Shown here one piece after another: positions 9,134 to 19,548 of a stretch of DNA of 64,000 nucleotides (positions are counted from its first letter, which is position 1; each line of letters begins with the position of its first letter). Source of the stretch: Tilletiaria anomala UBC 951. Its lineage: Eukaryota; Basidiomycota; Exobasidiomycetes; Georgefischeriales; Tilletiariaceae. The translations under genes and the position numbers were made by a program. Where the stretch lies: assembly GCF_000711695.1 (NCBI RefSeq), contig NW_013546980.1, forward strand, positions 1 to 64,000, given 5' to 3'. The notes under the pieces were generated by a model, which had not been told where the DNA came from, did not search any database, and worked only from the letters and a program-made list of their open reading frames with translations.

Positions 9134-11706
9134 ATGGGGCTTGCATACAAGCTCCCGGACATGTCCATCGAGGCGACGCGCAACGTCGCCTCGTTGCTTC
9201 GCCTGGTCATCATTTTCCTCATCGCCGGTGCCGCCATCAGCTCGCGTCTGTTTGCGGTCGTACGGCACGAGTCGATCATTCACGAATTCGACCCATGGTT
9301 CAACTTCCGAGCGACCAAGGTGCTCGCGAAGGATGGCTACTACCGCTTCTGGAACTGGTTCGACCCTACCGCGTGGTATCCGCTTGGCAGAGCCGCAGGA
9401 GGCACTGTCTACCCCGGCTTGATGGTCACCAGTGGACTCATTCATGACTTCCTCAAGTCGATCCATATCCCCGTCGATATTCGCAATATCTGCGTGCTCC
9501 TGGCGCCTGCATTCAGCGGCATGACGGCGTGGGCAACATACATGTTCACCGCAACGATGAAGGACGACGCAGCTGGCCTGCTCGCCGCTGCGTTCATCGG
9601 CATTGCGCCTGGTGAGTGAGCATTGGGCGAAACTCTTCTTACGCTTGCACATGCTCATGTTTCTTTTGAATCACATTGAGAAAGGCTATATCTCGCGGTC
9701 CGTGGCGGGCTCTTACGACAACGAGGCCATCGCCATCTTCCTGTTGATGATGACTTTCTACCTCTGGATCAAGGCAATGAAAGAAGGTAGCGCCATGTGG
9801 GGCACAGCATGCGCTCTTTTCTACTTTTACATGGTCGCAGCATGGGGTGGATACGTCTTCATCACCAACATGATCCCTCTGCATGTCTTTGTCCTCATTT
9901 TGATGGGCAGGTACAATGCCAAGCTCTATGTTGCGTACAGCAGCTGGTACGCCGTTGGAACGCTCGCGAGCATGCAAGTGCCCTTCGTCGGGTTCTTGCC
10001 CGTTCGCACAAGTGAGCACATGGCAGCACTGGGCGTATTTGGTCTGCTTCAACTCGTGGCCTTTGTCGAGCTGGTCCGGTCGCATGTCCCGTCGCAACAG
10101 TTCAAGCTGCTGCTACGCGGGTTCATCGTCGTCATCTTCGCTAGTGCCTTCGGTGCTCTCGTCGCACTCACCTATGGCGGCTACGTTGCGCCGTGGGCAG
10201 GGCGCTTCTACTCGCTTTGGGACACTGGTTATGCCAAGAAGCACATTCCCATCATCGCTTCCGTCTCCGAGCACCAGCCTCCCGCCTGGCCGGCATTCTT
10301 CTTTGACTTGGAGATGCTCATCTTCCTCTTCCCCGCCGGTGTCTACCTGCTCTTCCGTGAGCTCCGCGATGAGCACGTTTTCGTGATCATCTACTCTGTC
10401 ATGGCATCATACTTTGCCAGCGTGATGGTGCGTCTGATGCTCACGCTTACGCCCGTCGTGTGCGTTACCGCCGCCATCACGATTAGCTCGCTCTTGGAGA
10501 CATATCTTGACCCAAAGGAGCCCGACACGAGCGAGGCGAGTGTACAAGAGCTCACTGAGGACTCGATCCGCTTGCGACCGTCCAAGAACAAGAAGAGTGG
10601 CGGCAAGAGCCAACAACAGCTGGGCGTCCCGGCTAATAGCCCAGCCCCTTCGAACGTCCACAACTTCAAGGGGGTTTCCGAGTCTGCAGGAGTCTTCGGC
10701 CTGGACACAAGGCTGCTCGTATCGCTCTACACGCTCATCCTCCTGCTCGTCTTTGTCCTCCATTGCACATTCGTCACCTCGACAGCCTACTCGTCTCCTT
10801 CGGTTGTGCTCGCTTCGCGGAATCCGGATGGCAGCCAGCACATCATCGACGACTTCAGAGAGGCATACTACTGGTTGCGCCAGAACACGCCTGTCGATTC
10901 CAAGGTCATGAGCTGGTGGGATTATGGATACCAGATCGCTGGAATGGCCGACCGTCCAACGCTCGTCGACAACAATACGTGGAATAACACTCACATTGGT
11001 TGAGCAGCGGATCGGAGCACTCCCGTGCAATGTTGTGGATACTGACATGATTTTTTGCCTCTTCTCTGTTCGCACAAACAGCGACGGTCGGCAAAGCCAT
11101 GTCCTCACCGGAAGATAAGGCATATCCGATCTTGAAGAAGCATGATGTCGACTATGTGCTTATCATCTTTGGAGGGCTTCTTGGTTTCTCGGGCGACGAT
11201 ATCAACAAATATCTGTGGATGATCCGTATCGCGCAAGGCGTCTGGCCCAACGAGATCCGCGAAGCCGACTTCTTCACGCCTCAGGGACAGTATAAGATCG
11301 ATGATGGTGCGACGCCGACGATGAAGAACAGTCTCATGTTTAAGATGAGCTACTATCGTTTCCACGAGCTATTCGGCGGGCGTCCAGGAATGGACAGAGT
11401 TAGAGGCAGTCCAACCGTTTCCACGCCGCCTACCCTCGACATCCTCGATGAGGCTTTCACGAGCGAGAACTGGATTGTAAGTCTGGATCGACGTCGCCTT
11501 TGCGGTCTCTTTACCCTGAAGCGAGGAGAAGCTGACCATCAGCATGGCTTCATCCTCTGCACCAGGTCCGCATCTACCAAGTCAAGAAAGACGACCCACT
11601 GGGAAGAGACATTCCGTGGGCGAATTCCTTCAATGCAGGAAAGCGACGGAAGAAACTGCCGCCTGCAACGGCACCCAAAGGCAAAAAGACAAGTAAAAAA
11701 GCATAG
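9134..11706 (+). CDS. STT3: Oligosaccharyltransferase catalytic subunit STT3
   Basis: Multi-pass ER membrane enzyme that transfers the lipid-linked glycan to Asn-X-Ser/Thr sites. Exons 9134-9611, 9685-10998, 11082-11476 and 11566-11706 join in phase to 775 aa. The first luminal loop has the catalytic HEFDPWFNFRAT block, followed by PLGRAAGGTVYPGL; the second holds SVAGSYDNEAIAI. About thirteen hydrophobic segments follow. The family signature SWWDYGYQ lies at residues 569-576, then VDNNTWNNTHIATVGKAMSS, which is rebuilt exactly across intron 2 and confirms that junction. The C-terminus is Lys-rich (GKKTSKKA), as expected for an ER protein. A roughly 55-residue polar insert rich in Ser, Lys and Gln sits before the luminal domain. 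The start is placed at MGLAYK because upstream codons in frame begin from a non-ATG codon. Confidence 0.97.
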
Positions 11707-11724
11707 AATCCGCAAGGATGCCTA

Positions 11725-11730
11725 AATAAA
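11725..11730 (+). other. Putative poly(A) signal of STT3
   Basis: AATAAA 19 bases after the STT3 stop, in a 187-bp convergent gap with the dimethylargininase gene. Confidence 0.5.
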
Positions 11731-11893
11731 ATGTGTATTGCACGTGCACATGAATCCTTGCGCCAACTGCTGGCAATACGCACGGTTGATAATCACGGAG
11801 GATCGGATATGGCGGTAGATACAGATACCCAAACGTGCTTGTACGCTTTGGTGGGGTCGCACGGAATCAGCGAGATGTATCTTTCGTGAACCG

Positions 11894-12769
11894 TCATGGC
11901 AGCGATCGAAGCCTGACTGACAGGCATGTGACGCTGCATCGAGTCAGAGTTGTCAGTACATCGCCGTTGGAATGGGACAGCCAAAGTCTTTGCACTCACC
12001 ATCCCTCCAGGAGCTCAAATTGCGAAACACCCACCGCGTGTACCTTCAAGCCTCTTGACTCTAAGAGCGCTCGAGTTTGAGGCGCATCGGAAGACATGAC
12101 GACTTCATGGTCCCCAAGGACGACGACAGCGACGCCATGCTCTTCTGGGATGGCGAGAAAGTTGGCGAAAAGTGAAGGATCGTCGACTATGGGCGGCCAG
12201 CCGATCACCGTACCGTCCGGTAATGCCGTTACGGCCGATTTGAGGTGCAGGGCCTTCGTCACGGGCACTTCATTGACCGTGTAGCCGCGGGGCTCAAGCA
12301 ATGCTCTGAGCTGTCGTCTACCGTCGGAGTTCGTGCGCGCGCTTTGACCGATGTAAACGAGCTTAGACTGCCCGAGCTTCAGCAGGTCTCCTCCGTCCAA
12401 CGTTCCTGGCGCCGCAATGGTGGCTAGCTCGAGTCCGTATTTTTGAGCGAGATTGAAAGCGGTAGCTTGAGCGCCTGGGACCTCTGCTATGCGACTCGAC
12501 GCGCCTGGACTGCACTGCAAGAGCAGCGGTCGGTGGCCTGCAGCAGCAAAGTAGACGAGTTGGTCTTCAATGAAGACGCCATCAGGACTCTTGTCGCTCG
12601 GAGTTACTTTCTCGATCTCCCAACCGAGCGATTGGAAAGTGCGAATGTAGCTTTCCCACTGTGCGCGCGCTTCCACTGCATCTACTGCATCGCGTTGGTC
12701 AGCGATGTGCGACACTTGACCTTCGGCCAGTCGAGAGGACGGCTCTCGGACAAGTAGGACTTGCTTCAT
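11894..12769 (-). CDS. Dimethylargininase-like amidinohydrolase
   Basis: Member of the pentein fold (DDAH / arginine deiminase superfamily), predicted to hydrolyse methylated arginine or a related guanidino compound to citrulline and an amine. Exon 1 is 12769-12000, the 66-nt intron is 11999-11934, and exon 2 is only 11933-11894, giving 269 aa. Seen: FIEDQLVYF, GTLDGGDLL (substrate Asp), TKALHLKSAVTALPDG (catalytic His) and, only after splicing, CVTCLSVRL, whose second Cys fits the family's C-x-S nucleophile. If the intron stays in, the frame reads Trp then stop and the cysteine is lost. Length fits the family (about 255-285 aa). The exact substrate cannot be told from sequence; other penteins with this motif set are possible. 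It is tail-to-tail with STT3. Confidence 0.88.
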
Positions 12770-13172
12770 CTTAGGCTACCGAGCGGCCTGCTTCCTGTGA
12801 GTTGGTACCCCATTCAGCAAGCCTTGGCATCAAACCGGCACGGGCTGATCAGTGCCGATGTAACAGGCAAAACAGGCACCCGTACGAAGTATATCCACCG
12901 CTAATTCACGCAGCGCTTCGGCCTGCGCGAGGCCTTGCACTCGGGAGTCAAGACTTTTGCACCTGGTCAGAGGCAAGTAGTCGGTTCTATTTCTCGGGTG
13001 GAGACAAGGAGACCGCCACAACCGACCATTGTCTATGATCTAGGCATGGCACTGCAATGCATCCCTCACGGTGGCTTCCACGAAAGTTGAGTATACTCAT
13101 AATTGAGTACAAGATGCATATATGATACAAATGCCTAATCATACAACAGAGTGCGTGGCGAGAGCGACTGCT
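12770..13172. other. Intergenic region GID8 to dimethylargininase gene
   Basis: About 400 bases between two minus-strand genes: the GID8 3' region and the promoter of the amidinohydrolase gene. It has an AT-rich patch near 13085-13145 (catatatg, attgagtac). No conserved element recognised. Confidence 0.5.
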
Positions 13173-14463
13173 TCAGAGGACCATCGCATCCGAACGGCTA
13201 GGGCTATCCGCATCACCGAGCGCATTAGATCTCTTCAGAGTAGCACTGCTGAGATCGAGCCTCGGAAAGTCCACATCGCCTGGGCCCTCAGTGCCGAGCA
13301 TGTGCTCACCAAAAGTGAGGATCCTGAGCAGCTGCAGAAGCTTCGGGTCCTTCCCCTGGCTCTGACTCGCCAGAATGGCAGCATTCAGTTCGCCCGCCGT
13401 CTTCAAGCGCTGCGTTGGGGTGAGCAAGTCCGAAATGTACGTGGGCAGAGAGTGTGAGCCGCTCTTGCCGCCTACTGATGCTATGCCAGGCGTATCAAAA
13501 ACAAGGAGCGCCATGGTACGCTCGAGCTCTGGCAACAGCTCCGGATGCTCCTCGCCCCTTGGAGCGAGCTCCTCGGCGGCGAATGCAAGAGCTTCGGCGA
13601 CCTTACCTGTGCGGATCAGCTCGATCAGACGCTGCTGCTGCAGGCGGAAGAAGAGCACGGGATTGGTGTCCAGTATCTAATTGGTAGAACATTAAGACAG
13701 TCAATCAGCACACTTGAACTTTCATGTAACGTAGATGTGTCAGATTGTTTGGTTGGTGATAAGCTTTCCGCAACCAAGTAGGCACCATTTAGGATACTCG
13801 ACTATGTCTCGCATCCCAATTGGCCCCACTTGCTCGGCGTGGTGCATGAAGTTTATCATCCTCAAAGGCAAGAGCGTTCGTCGGCCGTGCAAGCTCACCT
13901 CGGGATCAAGTTCATTGACTCTGCCGATTGCCTCTTCGATGTCGCCACGCTGTATTGCGCTTCGAACGGTCATTCTGTTAGCGATGCTTTCAAGATCGAC
14001 CTGAGGGCTGATCCCTGTCTCAGTGGCGTAAGACTCGGCAGCATCCTTGTAACCTTCGATGACGAGGTAGTCCATGACCAGGCGGTTCAAATCCCTAGGC
14101 CGCAATCAAACAGGCGTGTCAGTCTTACAAAGAACCAGTTGAGCAAATGTCTTGCACCTCTCTCCTCCAAGCCCTTGCAAAGATTCAGTTGGCAAAAGTA
14201 AAATGTTATCCTCAATAGAAATTAGGAGAGATTCCCACTTTGCATTTATCTCATCATTCGAGGCGACTCCGTTTTCCCCTTCGACTTCCTGCAATCATCC
14301 TGCCACTCGAGGTATCGACGACTCACGCTTTACTTATCTGCACATCGTTCAGGCTCTTCTCCCATTCGGAGCGCCGGATTTGCCGTCTTGGGCTCTGCCA
14401 CGGGTGGCCAAACGTCAGCTGGAAATGACAGGGAAAGCGACGCGCGTCCAAGGAGCTCACCAT
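13173..14463 (-). CDS. GID8: GID/CTLH E3 ligase subunit Gid8
   Basis: Scaffold subunit of the GID (CTLH) ubiquitin ligase, homologue of yeast Gid8 and human TWA1. Exons 14463-14327, 14094-13899 and 13676-13173 give 278 aa. The LisH motif reads DLNRLVMDYLVIEGYKDAAE, with its first residues joined across intron 1 to RRSEWEKSLNDVQISKA, which matches the family. CTLH follows (DLESIANRMTVRSAIQRGDI, then ELDPE joined to ILDTNPVLFFRLQQQRLIEL), then a CRA region with ERTMALLVFD. The start at 14463 is the first ATG after an in-frame TAA; this first exon is only 46 codons long. Introns are 232 and 222 nt, about three times the local norm. A minus-strand open frame at 14106-14294 falls inside intron 1 and is not part of the protein. 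Confidence 0.93.
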
Positions 14464-15220
14464 GGTGTATTACTTGCCTTTGACCTGCTTGAGCAGTGGC
14501 TACGTGGAGCCGGATAGCCAACATGCGGTTCCAGATCCACCAGCAGCCTAAAAGGAAGATTGAGAACGCATGTCACTCGGGTGAGTATCGATCTCAAATA
14601 TGATGGAGAAGAAAACGCAAAGAGAAGGAAATGCGTCAGCCGAAGTCTTGTTTGTCTCTGCGGTGGAGTGTGGAAGGAACACTGCTTCACAAGCCGACAA
14701 ACGTGAACGTCGACGAAGCGCGAACAAAAGCGGAAAGAGAGTAAAAATGACATCACGTGATGAAGGTTTGAGTTCTGATAGGTGTGCGTGAAGGTAAGGG
14801 ACTCGTGTCCTTATAGTCTTTACCACCACCATCACGTCGGCATCGACGAGTCTAGAGCCACACAGCTTCTCGTGTCCAGCATCCGCAAGATCAACTAAGT
14901 CGAAGCGCAAGCTCCGCGACGTGCAACACTGAACACGCAGATACCTTTGATTTGTCGCCTGTTAGGAGTGCTTGTATTCGGTCGCGTGCCGTGATTCAAC
15001 TGTCTTTGTACATCCATCTTTTCTTCCTCTGTGAATCAACAACGGCATTTTGTTGTTTTGCTTTACTTCCATCACGGGCAGAATCGTTAAGAGTCTGCAG
15101 AACGTCAGACATTGCTCGACGGATGACACCTGGTAACAGCATCACCATCTCGACGACTTTTTGCTCTTCACAGCGCCTGCTGAGCCGGTATCTCTGATCC
15201 TCAAACGCTCTTCATCCAAG
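14464..15220. other. Divergent promoter region GID8 / MPE1
   Basis: About 750 bases between divergent starts. On the minus strand a pyrimidine tract ending in TTTTAG near 14549 could be the acceptor of an intron in the GID8 leader. The rest shows no recognisable element. Confidence 0.45.
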
Positions 15221-17209
15221 ATGGCGTCCGCTACGGTCTACTACAAGTTCAAGTCCCAGAGGGATCCCTCCAAGATCACTTTCGATGGGACAGGGATCAG
15301 TGTGTGGGACATCAAGAAAGAAATCATCATGCAGAACAAGATGAATAAAGACCTTAATTTCCATCTCAGCATTTTCGACGAGTCCGGGTCAAGAGGTAGG
15401 CACCTTGAACGGTAATGTTCTGAAGCAAAGAGCTGCTTTCTGATTTCAAAATGCTTACCGTTTATAGAGTACAAGAGTGACGACCAAATTGTGCCGCGAT
15501 CGTCCCTTGTCATTGTCAAGCGTCTCCCTGCGCAGCCCGGCAAAGGCACCGCGTACAAGTACGTAACTGATGACTCCGGTCCTACTGGCGTTGAAGCGCG
15601 CTTCAGTGGCGTACCCAATGCTTCCGGGATACGCTCAGCGCCAGGAGGCACTTACAGAGGTACCATGTCAATGCGCTTCGATGGTCGAGATGCGCAGCAG
15701 GCAACGTCATCAGCTTCTGCATCCAACTCCGCACAGCAAAGCTTTGATGCCCCAGCGGGAGGTCAAGACAATGCGGACGAGGCCAGCAAGATCGCCGCCA
15801 TGTTCCAAGCTTCCAACGAGCAGTGGAGTCATACACAAGAGCAGATGTCGCATGCGACATACAGAGAGCGAGGCGGGGCTCCCAGGAGAGGAGGACCACC
15901 TCGTCCTCAAGCCCCACACCTACAGCAGCGACGGCACGAGCCGCCTGGGCCAGGCTATATCTGCCATCGCTGTGGCAAGAAGGGTCATTGGATTCAGGAT
16001 TGTCCCACGAACGATATGCCGGACTGGGATGGCAAGCCGAAACTCAAGAGGACGACCGGTATCCCAAGAAGCATGCTCAAGACTGTTGAGCAACCCACTG
16101 ACGAGCAAAGAGCGGCAGGTATGATGATTACCGCGGATGGAGATTTCGTCATTGCCCAAGCAGACACGTGAGCTTGCGAAGGGTGGAGCTAAACACCGAC
16201 TTCCATTGCTTAAACTTTTGGTCTCCTCTGCAGGGCTACCTGGCAAAAGCAACGCGGGCGCGCAAAGATTCTGACTAAGAGTGATGTCTACGAGCTTCGT
16301 CCTTCCGATAGCTCTCTCACGTGTGCCCTATGCTCGCGCCTTCTCCGAGACGCTGTCAAAACACCATGCTGTGGAACTCGTTTTTGTGAGGAGTGCATTC
16401 AGAATCATCTCCTCGAGCACGACTTTATGTGTCCCGAGTGCGAAAAGAGTGTTCAGGATTTGGACCGACTGGAGCGTGATCAGGAGACACGGGACAAAGT
16501 TGAAGAGTTCATCAATAGCGCTATCCGCAAGAGCGAAGAAGAACAAGAAGCAGCGACGACGGCACAGCAGCAGCAGCAGGCGGATGAGGCAAGCTTGAGC
16601 AACGCTGCTGTTGACGAAGATGGCCGTGTGGGGAAGCAAGGCGATGAGGGCAAAGAAGAGACAAATGGAGACCTGCGTGATCCGCAAAGTGGACACGGAA
16701 ATCAGCGCAACGGAGGCGGCAGTTCCTACCAAGACATGGTTCAGCAATTCGCATCGTTGCCCAACAACCCAATGGCGACGATGATGATGGTCTCGCAAAT
16801 CAACGCGCGTCTGCAGGATCCGCGCCTCACTCTGGGTGAGCGGCAGCGGCTCACGGGCCAGCTGCAATATTTGCAGACACTGTACATGAACCAAATGCAG
16901 GCGATGATGACGGGCGGGTCGTACACGCAGCAAGGTATCACGTGGGGTCAACAGCAAGCTATGCAAGCCACTAATCCATTCTCACATCGCGCGCCTAACG
17001 CGGACAGTGACTCGCCTTACATGCGTACTGCCATCGGAAACAGGTATGTTGTACTTATCAGTTCAAGTTGCTTGGCTTCTCATTCTGAACCCTGCATTTC
17101 CTTTCCTCTAAATAGGGGTACTGGACGGCAAAAGCGTGATAGGCCGATGGACTCCTTTGAGGTCAATAGTGGCGGTGGAGGAGGCAAGCGCGCACGTGGA
17201 GATTGGTGA
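15221..17209 (+). CDS. MPE1: RBBP6-like RING protein Mpe1, pre-mRNA 3' end processing
   Basis: Subunit of the cleavage and polyadenylation factor with RING-type ubiquitin ligase features. Exons 15221-15395, 15468-16167, 16234-17043 and 17116-17209 give 592 aa. Domains in order: a DWNN ubiquitin-like domain at about 1-85 (VYYKFKSQRD, TFDGTGISVWDIKKEI, ending PRSSLVIVKRLP); a CCHC zinc knuckle at about 224-237 (CHRCGKKGHWIQDC) with the family's following IPRSML; a RING/U-box at about 322-361 (CALCSRLLRDAVKTPCCGTR, FCEECI, CPEC); then a Gln/Met-rich tail ending in a Gly-Lys-Arg cluster. The domain order is diagnostic of Mpe1/RBBP6. All three introns are 66-72 nt and keep frame. It is divergent from GID8. 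Confidence 0.97.
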
Positions 17210-18079
17210 ACGGAGGTGAATTACGTGTACCTGCAGACAGCAGCGTCGCCGAATGCGCAGTCTCCCTTGGTTGTATATATCCTCTGGCCATTAGCATTAA
17301 TTGTATATGCCAGTATCACCATATCTCCCGAGTCACAGCACTACAGCATGTTAGCGCTTTGCGTCAAGCAGACCACGGAAGTGCGCAGGCATCTCGGACA
17401 AGACCCAACATTCCCCGCTCCTCGGGTTACTTCGAACGACGGGAGCTCGTTCGCTCGTCACCCAGTGCCGGTGAGCCCCTGCGATTGTAACGAACTAGTT
17501 CAACTCCAGATGACAGGGTGACTTGTGGAGACTTCTTCTACCGTGTTCTGAACCATCTTCAACTTCATTATGAGTCGTCGTGATCATGAATGGATGAGTC
17601 GTGCACCAAAACCTAAACGCGCAGCCGCTGCGATGATGGTCACTAGTGAAGACGTAATGAGGCTTGAGATGGCCCAGGAGAGCCGCGCAGTGCCATGTGC
17701 CGGTCGCCGCCGCACACACGGCGGCCTCAAGGAGAGTTTGAGGGTTCGCGCTTCCGTTACACATAATATTTGAGTTGGGTTGTGCCCGGCGACCACCCGC
17801 CAACTCGGCACTGCTGCATGGCCAAGAGGTCGAATCTTGTTTGCTGCTCACTTGTGCAGATGTGCGTGTGTCTTGAAGTCACCTTGGCACCTCTCAATCC
17901 TGTCTTATCAGGCCTATGAACCACACATTAGCGTTGGGCTGCACGTCTAGAAACGAAGCAACGGATCTAGTTGAGCAAAGGTGACAAGCTGGGGCCTGTT
18001 CTGAGAGGGGCTCTAACCAGCAACCAGCAAGCCTTGACGCTGTCGTAGACGACACCTACCTCCTAAGTTGCAGATCAAC
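17210..18079. other. Intergenic region
   Basis: About 870 bases between two plus-strand genes. AT-rich bursts (tatatatcc, gcattaattgtatatg) near 17270-17310 suit the MPE1 3' end. A 118-codon minus frame at 17495-17851 has no coding signs. I see nothing else. Confidence 0.5.
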
Positions 18080-19548
18080 ATGAAGGGTATGCGACTGGAT
18101 ATTTCTTTCGCGGCTGTTGCACTGCTCGGCCTCTGGACCACCTCAGGTGTCTACGCTCAAGCAGGGAAATCGTGCAGCATCACCAGAAACCGCCTGGCCC
18201 AGGACACCAACCAGTGAGCATTAATTAGTAAAATCCGAGCAGCAGCGGAGCTCATTCTGACCGAATCTACCCCCATCAGATTCATCAGTGACTGCGGATA
18301 TACCGCATATTGCGGGACCGACAATGTCTGTCATCCTAATGGATGCAGACGCGACGAGTACCCTTTCGGGTACAAGAGCAAATCAGTGAGTGGTTCCCGG
18401 CTTACCCCATACTTCAGATGGAACTCCTCCTGTTCACCGATAGTACTTCATTTGTTCAGGAGTGGCCGCCTATGTGTGATGAAAAAACTCAGGTGAGCTG
18501 GTCTCCTATCTCATTTCGAACTTCAAGTCTCATTGGAGATGCTAAGTACGCTATGCGGACAGTTTTGCCCAGACGAATTAGATGGCTGCCAAACGAAGTT
18601 GGCCCTTGGCTCGGCTTGCCAGCTTAACAGAGATGGTGCGCTTTATTGCTCATGATACCGCTGCCTATTCCGAAACTAACTTTGAATGGGCATGCTGGGG
18701 CTGGTAGATGAATGCGCAGACCCGCCGGATGATCTGAAGGCGCAAGGTGTCGAGTCCATCTGCCTCAAGTACACCTGCCAGTACAAAAACGTAACCATAG
18801 GGCAGGCATGCATAAACGAGAACATTGTGTATACAGTGTACAAAAGTCCGGTTCTCAACTACGGAGACATTATCAGCAGGTGAGTCACAGAGGCGGTATG
18901 TGCCGCGTTGAAAGATGCTCATGACTTCATACTCTCTGCAGGGACAATTGTCATCCCAGTGCATACTGCAATGCCGCAACAGCTGTCTGCAGGGACAAGA
19001 AGGACATTGGCAAGGCTTGTGCGGCGGACAAGGAGTGCAACTCATTCCACTGTTCCGACAACAGTGGCGAAGCACCGGACCAGCTCTACGATGACGAACA
19101 GACTGGCGTATGTGCGGCTCCGCCCAGCATTCCCACACAGCCAAGCCCGTGGGTCTATGTCGTTGTTGCGCTCGGCCTCGTCATTGGCGGCCTTGGGCTA
19201 TGTGTGGGCCTGTTTGCGTTGCACGCTCAGGGTCGCAGAAGGCGCAACGTCGGGGTGCGTCAGTACCACGAGACGCAAGCGCTGCTGCGCGACGACATCC
19301 TTGAGACGTACGAAGCTGCGAAGGACACGATCAGCGGGCCTCCGAGCCGGCCCGCGAGTAGACCTGCAAGCCGGAATGGAGGTGCCTGGTCAAAGTCTCA
19401 CAGCCCGCTGGTGACGGGTGATGCAAAGCTGCCTCATGTCTCAAGCCACCCCTCGGTCTCGTCTAGCGTGCATGGCAGGTCTCCCCTCTACCCCATCGAC
19501 TCGAAGGATGTCTCGGCGGCAGGCGAGGGCGATTACGCACCGCGGTAG
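18080..19548 (+). CDS. Cysteine-rich single-pass membrane protein
   Basis: Unrecognised secretory protein, 374 aa from six exons: 18080-18213, 18280-18385, 18460-18492, 18563-18635, 18708-18879 and 18942-19548. All five introns are 62-74 nt with GT-AG ends and consistent phase. A signal peptide is clear (MKGMRLDISFAAVALLGLW, cleavage probably after VYA). The ectodomain, to about residue 240, has more than 20 cysteines in short spaced pairs (for example CGYTAYC, CHPNGC, CQLN, CHPSAYC, CAADKECNSFHC), recalling disulfide-rich EGF- or Dickkopf-like folds without matching one. A transmembrane helix follows (WVYVVVALGLVIGGLGLCVG), then a basic stop-transfer RRRR and a Ser/Pro-rich cytosolic tail. 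Related proteins occur in basidiomycetes as uncharacterised membrane proteins; a cell-surface or wall-sensing role is only a guess. Confidence 0.82.

Noticed and set aside
14106-14294. Minus open frame as the first GID8 exon
   Set aside because: It starts from a TTG and gives a poor LisH junction. Exon 14463-14327 joins in phase to rebuild the conserved EWEKSLNDVQISKADLNRL.
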